DNA of 64,000 nucleotides from Marinibaculum pumilum (GCF_042646425.1 NZ_JBHRTR010000027.1:1-64000); one strand, 5' to 3'; counted from the first letter of the stretch, positions 17,424-28,900 are shown. Program-made: numbers and translations. The notes: generated by a model not told the origin, from the sequence alone.

Positions 17424-19964
17424 ATGGAACGTACCGGCGCGACCCGCCGTTACCGCCCCGTCATGGCGGATTCGACAGACGATATCGGCGGGACGGCCGG
17501 CGCGGAGGCGCCCATCGTCCTGATCACAGGTGCGGGCGGCGCGATCGGCGGCAAGCTGGCACGGGCGCTGGGCGATGCCTATACGGTGATCGGTCTGGAC
17601 CGCGATTGCGGCGATGCCGGGATCCCCTGCTTCGAGGCGGACCTGACGTCGCAGGATTCCGTCGACCTGGCGATGCTGCGCCTGCAGCAGGCGCATGGCC
17701 GGCGCATTGCCTCGGTCGTGCACCTGGCCGCCTATTTCGACTTCACCGGCGAAGAGAATCCCCTCTACGACCAGGTCAACGTGCAGGGGACGCGCCACCT
17801 GCTGCGCGCCCTGCAGGACTTCGAGGTCGGGCAGTTCGTCTATTCCTCCACCATGCTGGTGCATGAGGCCGGCATGCCGGGTGAGCGGATCGACGAGGAG
17901 ACGCCGCTGGCGCCGTCCTGGCCCTATCCGCAGTCGAAGGCCGCGGCGGAGGCGGCGATCGCCGAGGAGCATGGCGATATCCCGGTGGTGATCCTGCGGC
18001 TGGCCGGCCTCTACGACCGTGGCAATGCGGTGCCGACCCTGTCGCACCAGATCGCCCGCATCTACGAGCGGGACCTGAAGTCGCATGTCTATGCCGGCGA
18101 CCCGCGGGCGGGGCAGGCCTTCGTCCATGCCGACGACATGATGGCGGCCTTCCGCGCCGCCATCGACCGCCGCACGCGGCTGCCGCAGCACAGCGTTTTC
18201 CTGATCGGCGAACCCGAAGGGATCGGCTATCAGCGCCTGCAGGATGCCATTGGCCGGCTGATCCACGGCAAGGCGGAATGGCAGACGATCGAACTGCCGA
18301 AGCCGCTGGCGAAGGCCGGCGCCTGGCTGGAGGAGAAGTCCGAGCCGGTCGTCCCCGACGATTTCGACAAGGGCGAGAAGCCCTTCATCCGCCCCTTCAT
18401 GATCGACATGGCGGCGGACCATTACGCGCTGAACGTCGACCGGGCGCGGAAGGTGCTGGGCTGGGAGCCGGCCCACGCAATCCTGGACGAGCTGCCGGCG
18501 ATGATCCGCTGCCTGAAGCAGGATCCGGTCGCCTGGTACCATGCCAACGGCATCACCCTGCCGGACTGGATGGAGGCGGTGGCCGAGCGTCCGGAAGAGG
18601 AGAATGCCGAGACGGTACGCCGGCGCCACCAGGCCGCCTGGCGCGACCAGCACGGCCGCCATATCTGGGGCGCCTGGTTCAACATCGCCATGGCGACCTG
18701 GCTGATCTCCGCGCCGCCGATCCTGGGCTACGACTCCCGCGCGATGGTGATCAGCGACATCGCCTCCGGCGCGCTGCTTGCCCTGCTCGGCATGCTGTCG
18801 CTGTCGCGGCGGATGAGCTGGGCGCGCTGGGCCTGCGCCGGCATCGGCCTGTGGCTGCTGACCGCGCCGCTGGTGTTCTGGGCACCGACCGCGGCGGCCT
18901 ACAACAACGGCACCCTGGTGGGGATGCTGGTGATCGGCTTCGCGGTGCTGGTACCGCCGGTGCCCGGCGTGTCGGAGGCCGCGGCGCAGACCGGCCCGGA
19001 GGTGCCGCCGGGCTGGGGCTTCAACCCCTCCACCTGGGCGCAGCGCCTGCCGATCATCATCCTGGCCTTCGTCGGGCTGCACCTGTCGCGCTACATGGCG
19101 GCCTACCAGCTGGGCCATATCGACGCCGTCTGGGACCCCTTCTTCACCGGCGGTGCGGGGCCGAAGAACGGCACGGAGGAGGTCATCACCTCCGTCGTCT
19201 CGGAAGCCTGGCCGGTCCCCGATGCCGGCCTGGGCGCGCTGACCTACGCGCTGGAGATCCTGGTCGGGGTGATCGGCTCCACCCGCCGCTGGCGCACCAT
19301 GCCCTGGCTGGTGCTGCTGTTCGGCATCATGATCGTGCCGCTGGGCGTGGTGTCGATCACCTTCATCGTCATCCAGCCGATCGTGATCGGCACCTGGTGC
19401 ACGATCTGCCTGATCGCCGCTGCCGCGATGCTGATCCAGATCCCCTATTCCCTGGACGAGCTGGTGGCGACCATCCAGTTCCTGATCCGCCGCGCGCGCG
19501 CCGGACGGCCGCTGCTGCGGATCTTCCTGAGCGGCGACACCGACGAGGGCACCGCCGGGCCGCAGCCGGACGAGTTCGCGCGGCCGCCGCGCGCCGTGGT
19601 GATGGACATGGTCGGCGGCGGGGTGAACCTGCCCTGGAACCTGGCCTTGTCGATCGTCATCGGCCTCTGGCTCATGTTCACCCGCGCAACCATGGGGGCG
19701 GAAGGCACGATGGCCGATGCCGACCACCTGATCGGCTCGCTGGTCGTCACCAACACCGTCATCGCCCTGGCGGAGGTCGGCCGCCCGCTCCGCTTCCTGA
19801 ACATCCCGCTGGCCCTGTGCCTGTTCGTGACGCCGTTCGTCTTCGACGCCAGCCTGGTGCAGACCGGCGCCAGCATCTTCTGCGGCCTGCTGCTGAGCGT
19901 ACTGGCACTGCGGCGCGGCCCGATGCACAACCTGTACGGCGGGCTGGAGCGGTACCTGGTCTGA
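17424..19964 (+). CDS. NAD-dependent epimerase/SDR fused to SPW-repeat and VKOR-like membrane domains
   Basis: An 846-residue fusion. Residues about 30-375 are an extended SDR (NAD-dependent epimerase), with LITGAGGAIGGKLARALG, VVHLAAYFDF, YSSTML and the catalytic-type Y in SWPYPQSKAAAE. From about residue 410 it becomes a polytopic membrane protein. The first part has SPW-repeat features (ISAPPILGYDSRA, SDIASGALLALLGML, LLTAPLVFWAP). It is followed by a region resembling vitamin K epoxide reductase, with the redox motif WCTIC near residue 659. The loop cysteine pair of canonical VKOR is not evident. The start may instead be the ATG at 17463; neither has a strong ribosome binding site. A membrane quinone/thiol redox role for the C-terminal half is inferred from the CxxC; the SDR substrate is unknown. 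Confidence 0.82.
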   Translation: MERTGATRRYRPVMADSTDDIGGTAGAEAPIVLITGAGGAIGGKLARALGDAYTVIGLDRDCGDAGIPCFEADLTSQDSVDLAMLRLQQAHGRRIASVVHLAAYFDFTGEENPLYDQVNVQGTRHLLRALQDFEVGQFVYSSTMLVHEAGMPGERIDEETPLAPSWPYPQSKAAAEAAIAEEHGDIPVVILRLAGLYDRGNAVPTLSHQIARIYERDLKSHVYAGDPRAGQAFVHADDMMAAFRAAIDRRTRLPQHSVFLIGEPEGIGYQRLQDAIGRLIHGKAEWQTIELPKPLAKAGAWLEEKSEPVVPDDFDKGEKPFIRPFMIDMAADHYALNVDRARKVLGWEPAHAILDELPAMIRCLKQDPVAWYHANGITLPDWMEAVAERPEEENAETVRRRHQAAWRDQHGRHIWGAWFNIAMATWLISAPPILGYDSRAMVISDIASGALLALLGMLSLSRRMSWARWACAGIGLWLLTAPLVFWAPTAAAYNNGTLVGMLVIGFAVLVPPVPGVSEAAAQTGPEVPPGWGFNPSTWAQRLPIIILAFVGLHLSRYMAAYQLGHIDAVWDPFFTGGAGPKNGTEEVITSVVSEAWPVPDAGLGALTYALEILVGVIGSTRRWRTMPWLVLLFGIMIVPLGVVSITFIVIQPIVIGTWCTICLIAAAAMLIQIPYSLDELVATIQFLIRRARAGRPLLRIFLSGDTDEGTAGPQPDEFARPPRAVVMDMVGGGVNLPWNLALSIVIGLWLMFTRATMGAEGTMADADHLIGSLVVTNTVIALAEVGRPLRFLNIPLALCLFVTPFVFDASLVQTGASIFCGLLLSVLALRRGPMHNLYGGLERYLV

Positions 19965-20123
19965 TCCGCCCCGGGCGGGGGCGACGCCCGACCCGGACAG
20001 AACCTGCTTCGTGGGATGCAATCGTCGCCCGCTTTCGCTAGACAGGGGGAAAGCCCGGCCTGACATGCCGGGCGGGGATCTCTAGGCCGGTACCTCGAGG
20101 GTGCCGCAAGCGGGGGGAAGCAG

Positions 20124-21401
20124 ATGACCGTTCTGATCGCCGGCGCCGGCATCGGCGGCCTGACCATGGCGCTCAGCCTGCACCAGATCGGCGTGCCGGC
20201 CCGCATCTTCGAGGCGGTGCCTGAAATCCGGCCGCTGGGGGTCGGCATCAACGTGCAGCCGCATGCGGTGCGGGAGCTGGAGGAGCTGGGCCTGCTGCCG
20301 GCGCTGGACGCGACCGGCCTGCGCACCAAGGAGGTCGCCTACTATTCCAGCCATGGCGGCCTGATCTGGTCGGAGCCGCGCGGCCGCGACGCCGGCTACA
20401 ACTGGCCGCAATTCTCCATCCATCGCGGGCGGCTGCAGATGCTGCTGCTGGAGGCGGTGCGCGAGCGGCTTGGGCCCGACGCGATCCGCACCGGCGTCTC
20501 GGTGGAGGCTTTCCGCGACAGCGGCGACGGCATCGAGGTCGACCTGGCGGAGCACCGCGACGGCCAGGTCCGCCCGCTGGGCCAGGCGCAGGGCAGCCTG
20601 CTGATCGCCGCCGACGGCATCCATTCCCGTGCCCGCGCGATCCTCTATCCGGATGAGGGCAAGCCGGCCTGGGGCGGCACCGTGATGTGGCGCGGGGTGA
20701 CCAGCGGCCCGCGCTTCCTGACCGGCCGCACCATGGCGATGGCGGGCTGCAAGGCGCGCAAGTTCGTCTGCTACCCGATCGCCGACGAGGGGGATGCCGG
20801 CTCGACGATCAACTGGATCTGCGACCTGCAGTTCCCGCAGGACTATCTGTGGAACCGCGAGGACTGGAACCGGCCGGGGAAGCTGGAGGATTTCCTGCCG
20901 CGCTTCGCCGACTGGCATTTCCCCTGGCTGGACGTGCCGGAGATCATCCGCACCGCGTCCTACGTCTACGAATATCCGATGGTCGACCGCGATCCGCTGC
21001 CCGCCTGGACCCGGGGCCGGATGACCCTGATGGGCGATGCCGCGCATTCGATGTACCCGATCGGCTCCAACGGCGCCTCGCAGGCGATCCTGGACGCCCG
21101 CGTCCTGGCGCGGGAGATCCTGGCGCAGGGCCAGACGCCGGCCGCGCTGGCGGCCTATGAAGCGGAGCGCCGCCCGGTCACGACGAAGATCGTGCTGGCC
21201 AACCGCGCCGACGGGCCGGACAAGGTGCTGGACATCGTCGAGGAGCGGGCGCCGGACGGCTTCGGCCATATCGACGAGGTGCTGTCGCGCGACGAGCTGG
21301 TGGAGGCGGCCTCCGCCTACAAGCGGATCGCCGGCTTCGACAAGGACGCCCTGAACGTACGCCCGCCGATCGTGCCCGCCACAGCGGCAAAGAGCGCATG
21401 A
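20124..21401 (+). CDS. FAD-dependent aromatic-hydroxylase-like monooxygenase
   Basis: A 425-residue class A flavoprotein monooxygenase (p-hydroxybenzoate/salicylate hydroxylase fold). It shows the N-terminal FAD motif VLIAGAGIGGLTMALSL, the DG-type motif LLIAADGIHSRARAIL near residue 170, and the second FAD motif GRMTLMGDAAHSMYPIGSNG near residue 300. The preferred start has GGGGGGAAG at suitable spacing. Its stop overlaps the start of the following alpha/beta hydrolase gene (ATGA), so the two are translationally coupled. Hydroxylation of a ring or similar substrate followed by hydrolysis is a reasonable pairing, but the substrate cannot be named. Confidence 0.92.
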   Translation: MTVLIAGAGIGGLTMALSLHQIGVPARIFEAVPEIRPLGVGINVQPHAVRELEELGLLPALDATGLRTKEVAYYSSHGGLIWSEPRGRDAGYNWPQFSIHRGRLQMLLLEAVRERLGPDAIRTGVSVEAFRDSGDGIEVDLAEHRDGQVRPLGQAQGSLLIAADGIHSRARAILYPDEGKPAWGGTVMWRGVTSGPRFLTGRTMAMAGCKARKFVCYPIADEGDAGSTINWICDLQFPQDYLWNREDWNRPGKLEDFLPRFADWHFPWLDVPEIIRTASYVYEYPMVDRDPLPAWTRGRMTLMGDAAHSMYPIGSNGASQAILDARVLAREILAQGQTPAALAAYEAERRPVTTKIVLANRADGPDKVLDIVEERAPDGFGHIDEVLSRDELVEAASAYKRIAGFDKDALNVRPPIVPATAAKSA

Positions 21402-22273
21402 ACGCGCCTGCTCCCCTTGCCGGCGCGCCCCATGCCACCCCCCAGGCGCGTCGCAGCTTCTCCACCGGCGAAGTCGAGGTACTGGAAATCGGCGACGGGC
21501 CGGAGCTTGTCCTGCTGCTGCATGCCGCGGCCCAGAACCCGCGTGCGATGGCCGGCCTGGCGAAGCGCCTGGCCGGGCCGCACCGCCGCATCCTGGTGCC
21601 GCATCTGGGCCCGCCGCCCGGAGCGGCAAGAGCCGGCGCAGCGGCGACGCACGGCAACCCGATCCGCGCCTATGCCGCGCTGGCTTCAGCCTGCCTGCGC
21701 GAGGTGCCGGCGGAGCGCCGGGTCCTGGTCGGCCATTCCATGGGCGCCCTGACCGCCCTGCTGGCCGCCGCGGAAGGCGCACCGCATGACCGGCTGGTGC
21801 TGTACGAGCCGATTGTGACCGCGATGCTGTCGGCAGATGATCCGGAAGACCTGGCCCTGCGGAAATGGGACGCGGAGATCGTCGTCCATCTGGAGGGGCG
21901 GATCGCCGCCGGCGACCCGGAACCCGGTGTCGCCGGCTTCGTGGAGGCCTGGAACGAAATCGCCTGGGGGCGGATCCCGCCGCCGGCCCGCGCCCGGATG
22001 GTCGCCGACGCGCCGGAACTGGCACGGCTGGTGCGCGCCACCAGCGACTTCCCGCTGGACCGGGCCATGCTCGCGGCCTTGCCGGCGCCGGTCACCGTGC
22101 TGCAGGGCGGCGCCTCGCCGCCGGTGACCCGCCGGATGTCGGAACGGCTTGCCGCGGCCCTGCCCGCCGCCACCCTGCAGGTCCTGGACGGCTGCGGCCA
22201 TATGGGCCCTGTGCTGCAGGCCGACGCGGTGGCGGAATCGGTGGAGGCGATGCTGGCACCGGCGACCGACTGA
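21398..22273 (+). CDS. Alpha/beta hydrolase
   Basis: A 291-residue alpha/beta-hydrolase-fold protein. The oxyanion region ELVLLLHAAAQNPRAMAGLA is followed by the nucleophile elbow GHSMG (Ser about 114) and a C-terminal His in DGCGHMGPVLQ (about 268). The acidic member of the triad is not clearly marked; the usual position near PVTVLQGGASPPV lacks an obvious Asp. The start codon overlaps the stop of the flavoprotein monooxygenase gene by 4 bp, indicating an operon pair. A hydrolytic or carbon-carbon lyase role downstream of the oxygenase is inferred from context. Confidence 0.9.
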   Translation: MNAPAPLAGAPHATPQARRSFSTGEVEVLEIGDGPELVLLLHAAAQNPRAMAGLAKRLAGPHRRILVPHLGPPPGAARAGAAATHGNPIRAYAALASACLREVPAERRVLVGHSMGALTALLAAAEGAPHDRLVLYEPIVTAMLSADDPEDLALRKWDAEIVVHLEGRIAAGDPEPGVAGFVEAWNEIAWGRIPPPARARMVADAPELARLVRATSDFPLDRAMLAALPAPVTVLQGGASPPVTRRMSERLAAALPAATLQVLDGCGHMGPVLQADAVAESVEAMLAPATD

Positions 22274-22304
22274 ACGGACCGGCGGCCCCGCCTACCGCGG
22301 GGCC

Positions 22305-22423
22305 NNNNNNNNNNNNNNNNNNNNNNNNNNNNNNNNNNNNNNNNNNNNNNNNNNNNNNNNNNNNNNNNNNNNNNNNNNNNNNNNNNNNNNNNNNNNNNNN
22401 NNNNNNNNNNNNNNNNNNNNNNN
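22305..22423. other. Assembly gap (119 N)
   Basis: A run of 119 unknown bases, flanked by GCGGGGCC on the left and GGCCGGGC on the right. The flanks could pair, so a GC-rich hairpin probably lies inside. It removes the 3' end of the small minus-strand gene that starts at 22600. Confidence 0.95.
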
Positions 22424-22600
22424 GGCCGGGCGCTCGAAAGCGCGCTTCTTTTCGTCCCTTGTGCCGACCTTGCGGGCCACCTCATGGCCGGCGCGGCCGC
22501 CCTGGGACACATTGCCCTTCTCGCCCAGCGCCGGATCCTCCTCCAGCACCTCCTGGCGAAAGCCCTTGCGGGCCCGGGTCTCGTTGGGTGCGTCCTTCAT
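22424..22600 (-). CDS. Small hydrophilic protein, 3' end lost in assembly gap
   Basis: The first 59 residues are visible: highly charged, no membrane segment, with EDPALGEKGNVSQGGRAG and EVARKVGTRDEKKRAFERPA as the most distinctive parts. I do not recognise a named family; the composition resembles small general-stress proteins. The ATG at 22600 follows the csbD stop by 2 nt (a GTG two codons upstream overlaps that stop), so it is translationally coupled to csbD. The C-terminus lies in the gap of N. Confidence 0.6.
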
Positions 22601-22602
22601 GA

Positions 22603-22800
22603 TCACATCCGGGCGAGCCAGAGATCGACGTCGCGCTTCGCGTCCTCGCGCGACTGGCCATAGCGCTCCTGGATCTTGCCCTCCAGCTTCTCGCGGTTGC
22701 CGCCGACCTCATGCACTTCGTCGTCGGTGAGCTTGCCCCATTGCTGGCGCACCTCGCCGGTGAACTTCTTCCAATTGCCTTCGACCTGGTCCCAATTCAT
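22603..22800 (-). CDS. CsbD-family stress protein
   Basis: A 65-residue protein that matches the CsbD family over its full length. It starts MNWDQVEGNWKKFTGEVRQQWGKLTDDE and ends with a GKIQERYGQSREDAKRDVD helix. CsbD-like proteins are abundant, hydrophilic and induced by general stress in many bacteria; their molecular role is unknown. GGAG lies upstream of the ATG at 22800. It sits 103 bp downstream of the giant RTX gene on the same strand, separated by a GC-rich hairpin, and is coupled to the small gene that follows. Confidence 0.93.
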   Translation of the reverse strand: MNWDQVEGNWKKFTGEVRQQWGKLTDDEVHEVGGNREKLEGKIQERYGQSREDAKRDVDLWLARM

Positions 22801-22820
22801 GACCGTACTCCATATCTGTG

Positions 22821-22838
22821 CCGCCGGCCTTCCGGCGG
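22821..22838 (-). terminator. GC-rich hairpin between the RTX gene and csbD
   Basis: CCGCCGG and CCGGCGG form a perfect 7-bp stem around CCTT. No T-run follows on the minus strand, so it may be a weak terminator, a processing site, or a leader element of csbD. Confidence 0.35.
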
Positions 22839-22903
22839 TCTGCAGGCAGGGAACGGCACCGACCGGCGCACGGTTCCGAGCGCAGCGGCGGGGAGGGCCG
22901 GGA

Positions 22904-25900
22904 TCAGACCAGGAAGTCGTCTTCGGTCAGGATGCCGAGAGCGGTGTTCTCCAGGATCAGGTCGGTCTGGCTGTCACCGTCGAAATCGAAAGTGATGTCG
23001 TTGCCGGTCTGCATGGCGAGCGAAAGTGCCTCGGCAGGGGAGGCGAACAGGTTCAACGCGGTCAGGTCGATCGTGTCGTCGCCCTCGTCGCAGAAGTCTG
23101 CAATGGCTTCCCCGGTGGCGACGGGATCGCCGTAGAAGTCGAATACCGGATCCGCCAGGCTGGACAGGTCCATGCCATCGATGACGAAGATATCGTCGCC
23201 CTCGCCCCCGATCATCCCGTCCCAGCCTGCACCGCCGGAGATCCGGTCGTTCCCTAAGTCTCCGTCGATATAATCTCTGCCCTGACCGCCATCGAGACTG
23301 TCGTCGCCATCGCCGCCGTACAGCTTATCGTCGCCGGCACGGCCATCGATCAGATCATTCCCCGACTCGCCCGAAAGCGCATTGTCGAGGCTGTCGCCAA
23401 GCAACGTGTCGTCGTGGGAAGTCCCCACGATATTCTCGATGCCTGTGATGGTGTCGCCGGTGGCGCCGCCCCCCGTCGTGCCCGCTTCGAGATCGACAGC
23501 GACCCCCTCCAGGAAGTCGGCGAAACGGAGCTGATCGATGCCCGCCCCACCGTCGAAGTAATCCGATCCGTCGCCGGGAACGGGAAGGTAGTCGGCACCG
23601 GCCCCCCGCGCTTTCAGATAGTCATCGCCATCGCCGCCGAGCAGCGTATCGTCACCGGCACCTTCGGACAGAAAGTCGTTCCCCGCCCCTCCGTCGAGCA
23701 GGTTGTTGCCGGACCCGTCGGACAGCTGATCGGAGAAGTCCGATCCCAACAGGTTCTCGATACCGCTCAGGACGTCGCCCGACGCTTCGGTACCGCTGGG
23801 AAACTGCGCACCTGCATTCCCAAGGTCGACATGCACACCGGTCGTACTGCCGGCATATGAGGCGGTGTCGATGCCCTCCCCGCCATCCATCGTGTCGGCG
23901 CCCGGTCCACCGACCAGCGTATCGTCGCCGCCCAGCCCGTTCAGCACGTCGTCACCGCCGGAACCGTCCAGAAGATCGGCATCGGCGCTGCCGGTCAGGG
24001 TTTCCGGTGTCCAGTCATAGGTCGGCAGCACCACGCCGCTGACAATGAAGTCGGCGGCTGCAAGGGCTTCCAGCACTGTGTCCTTCAGGACCAGGTCGAC
24101 GATGCCGTCACCCTGGAAGTCGAACACGACGTCCGTCCCCTGTTGGACACCCGTCAGGGCGACATCGGCGGAGGTCGCAAAGTACTTCGCCTCGCGAAGG
24201 TCGATGACGTCATCGCCATCCTGGTCGAAGTCGAAGACCGTCATGGCCCCGACCGTCTCGCTCGCGGCGCCGGACCCGCCACGTTCGACTGACGTCCGGC
24301 CGTAGACGAACCTGTCGTCGCCCGCCCCGCCGGTCAGGCTGTTGGCGCCGACATCCCCGACCAGAACGTCGTTGCCAGCGCCGCCGGCAAGGGTGTCGTT
24401 CCCCGACCCGCCCGACATGGTGTCGTCCCCGCCACCGCCGGAGAGGGAATCGTCGCCGGCATAGCCGATGATCAGATCGTCTGTGGCCGACCCGGCCAGG
24501 GTGTCGCCATGCGCGCCGCCGCCGAGCTGCTCGATGGACCTCAGGGTGTCGCCTGCGGCGAAACCGCCCGTGACACCGCTGGTCAGATCGATGAAGACCC
24601 CGGCGGTCGCGGAGGCGAAGTAAAGATAGTCCGTCCCCTCGCCGCCGTCGTAGAGATCGTTGCCATTGCCGAACCCGGCGATCTCGTCGTCGCCACTGCC
24701 GCCATAGACCCGGTCGTCGCCGTCCATTCCCCAGAGGGTGTCGTTCCAGACCCCGCCGAGAATGGTGTCGTTGCCGTCATGCCCCTTCATGAGGTTGGCG
24801 GCCGCACCGCCGACGAGGCTGTCGTCGCCGTCAAGTCCGTAATAGTACCGTCTGTCAGCGGTGAGGGCGGACCCGCCGGGATCGTCATCGCCGATGATCG
24901 TATCGCCGAAGTCGGTACCATGGACCTTCTCGATGCCCAGGATCGTGTCGCCCAGTGCGGCACCGCCATGGGCACCGCCCTGCAGGTCGATCGTCACCGC
25001 CGCGTCGGCGAACTCGTAGGACAGCTGGTCGCCGCCACCGACCCCGCCGTTGTAGTGGTCGGCGACGCCGTCGCCGGAATCGGCGAAAAGCATGTCATCG
25101 GAGCTTTCGCCGCCAAGCAGGGTGTCGCTACCGGCGCCGCCATACAGCCAGTCCCGGCCATATCCGCCCCGGATCACATTGTCCCCGTCATCGCCGGTCA
25201 AGGTATCGCGATGGTTCGATCCGATCAGGTTGGAGATCCCAAGGAGGCGATCACCTGCCGCCTCGCCGGTCCCCACCTGGACCGCCAGTTTCAGGTCGAC
25301 AGCGACGCCTGCCGTTGCATCCGCGTAGGTCGCCGTATCCGTCCCCTCGCCGCCATCCAGCAGATCCGCGCCTGCGCCGCCATTGAGCAGGTCGTCGCCG
25401 GACAGGCCGGAGAGGCTGTCATCGCCCGCCAGGCCTTCGAGATAGTCAGCCGCAGAGGTACCGTCGCGCAGGTCGGCCCCGGCCGTCCCCGGCGCACCGA
25501 AGTCGTAGACGGCGGAGAGCGGCGCACCGCTGACGATGTAGAAATCCTCCACCTCCAGCGCACCGATGGAGGTGTTCCGGAGGATCAGGTCCGTGCTGCC
25601 GTCGCCGTCGAAGTCGAAGGCGACGTCCGCGCCCTGCTGGCTGCCCGCGGCGAGGGCAGCGGCGGAATCCTCCAGATAGCCCAGGGCGATCAGGTCGATG
25701 ACATCCGTGGCGCCGAAATCCGTGACGATGTCGGTACCGGATGTGTAGACGAACCGGTCGCTGCCTGCGCCACCCGAGAGAATGTCGTCGCCCGCGCCGC
25801 CCTCGAGGCAGTCGTCGCCGTCGGCGCCGGACAGGCTGTCATTGCCGTCCCGGCCGCGCAGCGCGTTGTCCAGGCTGTCGCCGGTCAGGGTGTCGGAATG

Positions 25901-28900
25901 AGCGGAGCCCAGCAGGTTCTCGATCCCGGTCAGGATGTCGCCCGTGGCACCGAGGCCCGTGGTTCCGGCGCCAAGATCGACCTGCACGCCATAGGCATTG
26001 TCCGCATAGCTGGCCAGGTCGGTGCCGGCCCCGCCCGTCAGGCTGTCGCCGGCGCCGCCGCCGACCAGGGTGTCGTCGCCGTCGCCGCCATCCAGCAGGT
26101 CGGCACCGCCCAGGCCGGCGAGCAGGTTGCCGGCGGCATCGCCGGTCAGCGTGTCGGCATGGCCGGAACCCTCGACATGCTCGATCCCCGACACCGTGTC
26201 GCCCGACGCGGCACCGCCGCCCGCGCCGGTTGCCAGGTCCAGGGCGATCCCGGCACCGGCATTGACATAGCTGATCCGGTCGATGCCCGTGCCGCCGTCA
26301 TAGAGATCGGCACCGCCGCCATTCGCCACCAGGGTGTCGTCGCCGGTGCCGCCGGCCAGGCTGTCATCGCCGTCCCAGGACGACAGCAGGTCGTCGCCGG
26401 CGCCGCCCTCCAGGCTGTTGTCCAGGCCGTTCGCCTGCAGGGTGTCGCCATGGTCTGAACCGACCAGGTTCTCGACATCGAAGAACAGGTCGCCCAGCGC
26501 GTCCGCGCCGGCCAGCCCGCCCCATTGCAGATGCGCCCGCACCCCTTCCGACGCGCCGGCATAGGACGCGGTGTCCACCCCGTCGCCGCCCCAGAAGCGG
26601 TCGGTGCCCGCGCCTCCGACCAGGGTATCGTCGCCGCCCTCGCCATAGAGCCGGTCGATGCCGATGCCGCCGGACAGGATGTCGTTGCCGTCGCCGCCGT
26701 CGATGCGGTTGTTCAGGCTGTCGCCGGTCAGGCTGTCGCCATGGGCCGAGCCGACCAGGTCCTCGATCCCGGTGGCCGTGTCGCCGGCTGCGCCGCCGCC
26801 GGTGGTGCCGCTGCCCAGGTCCACCGACACGCCTTCCGCCGCGCCGGCCCAGGAGGCGGTGTCGGTGCCGCCGCCGCCGTCGATCAGGTCCGCGCCCGCG
26901 CCGCCGTTCAGGGTGTCGTCGCCGCCGGACCCGTCCAGGGTATCGTCGCCGGCGCCGCCCGACAGCAGGTCCGCGCCGCCGATTCCCGAGAGCCTGTTGT
27001 CGCCGCCATCGCCGGTCAGGGTGTCGGCCGCGCCTGCGGACCCGACCAGATGCTCGATGCCGGCCAGGGTGTCGCCGGTGGCGCCGCCGCCGGTCGTGCC
27101 GGCGCCCAGGTCGACCGCGATCCCGCCGGTGGCATTGTAGTAGCTGACCTCGTCGATCCCGGCGCCGCCGTCATAGAGGTCGCTGCCCGCCCCGTTGGCG
27201 GCCATCGTGTCGTCGCCGGCGCCGCCGATCAGGCTGTCATTGCCGGCCCACGACGACAGCAGGTCGTCGCCCGCGCCGCCCTCCAGCCGGTTGTCGGCGG
27301 CATCGGCCTGCAGGGTGTCGTCGTGGTCGGAGCCGATCAGGTTCTCGACACTGTTGAAGACGTCGCCCAGCGCTGCCGCGCCGGCCAGGCCGCCATATTG
27401 CAGATGCGCCCGCACCCCTTCCGTCGCGCCGGCATAGGAGGCGGTGTCGTTGCCGCCATCGCCGCGCAGGGTATCCGCGCCCAGGCCGCCGATCAGGGTG
27501 TCGGCATCACTGCCGCCTTCCAGCCGGTCCGCGCCGTCGCCGCCGTCCAGCAGGTCGCCGCCGCCCAGGCCGCGCAGGGTATTGGCGCCCGCGTCGCCGG
27601 TCAGGCTGTCGCCGTGGCTGTTGGAGCCCTCCGCCCGCTCGAAGCCGGACATGCTGTCGCCGGCGGCCCAGCCGCCCAGGCTGCCCGTCGACAGGTCCAG
27701 GACCACACCGGCGGCGGCGTTGAAATAGCTGATCTCGTCGATGCCGGCACCGCCGTCATAGCTGTCGGCGCCGCCGCCATTGGCGATCAGGGTGTCGTTG
27801 CCGGCACCGCCGGTCAGGGTGTCGTTGCCGTCCCAGGACGAGAGCAGGTCGTTGCCGCCCGCCCCGTCCAGCAGGTTGTCGCCGCTGTCGGCCTGCAGGG
27901 TGTCGCCCAGGTTGGAGCCGGTCAGCGCTTCGATGCCGTTATAGACGTCGCCCAGGGCCTCCGCCCCGGCCAGGCCGCCATATTGCAGATGCGCCCGGAC
28001 CCCTTCCTCCGCCCCGGCGAAGGAGACGGTGTCCCGGCCCGCGCCGCCGATCAGGCTGTCCGCGCCCAGGCCGCCCGACAGCAGGTCGTCGCCGTCGTTA
28101 CCGGTCAGCCGGTCGTCGCCGTCCAGCCCGGTCAGGACGTTCTCCAGGCTGTCGCCGGCCAGGGTGTCGCCAAAGTCGGAGCCGGTCAGGTTCTCCACCC
28201 CGGTCACGGTGTCGCCCGCCGCGCCGCCGTCGGTGCTGTCTGCCGCCAGGTCGACCGTTACGCCGGAGGTGGCGTTTAGGTAGCTCAGCCGGTCGATCCC
28301 GTCGCCACCGTCATAGAGGTCCGCGCCGCCGCCGTTCGCCGCCATGGTGTCGTCGCCGGCGCCGCCGAACAGGCTGTCATCGCCGTCCCATGACGACAGC
28401 AGGTCGTCGCCGGCGCCGCCCTCCAGCCGGTTGTCGCCGCCATCGGCCTGCAGGGTGTCGCCATGGTCGGAGCCCTGCAGGTTCTCCACCCCGTTGAAGA
28501 CGTCGCCCAGCGCCTCGGCACCCGCCAGGCCGCCATATTGCAGATGCGCCCGCACCCCTTCCGCTGCGCCGGCATAGGAGGCGGTGTCGATGCCGCCATC
28601 GCCGCGCAGGGTGTCGGCGCCCAGCCCGCCGGCCAGGGTATCGTCGCCGGCCCCTCCTTCGAGCCGGTCGGCGCCGCCGCCACCCGACAGCAGGTTGGCG
28701 CCGGCATCGCCCACCAGGCTGTCGGCCAGGCCGGAGCCGTCCAGGTTCTCGATCCCGGTCAGGGTATCGCCGGCCGCACCCAGGCCGGTCGCGCCGGTAG
28801 CGAGGTTGACCTGCACGCCATAGCCATTGCCGGCATAGGAGGCGGTGTCGACGCCCGCCCCGCCATCCAGGCTGTCGCCATGCCCGCCGCCGGTCAGGGT

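Noticed and set aside
17178..20066. Minus-strand frame of 962 codons opposite the SDR-VKOR fusion gene
   Set aside because: Low-complexity Asp/Gln/Arg/His-rich translation. The plus strand encodes a clear multidomain protein.
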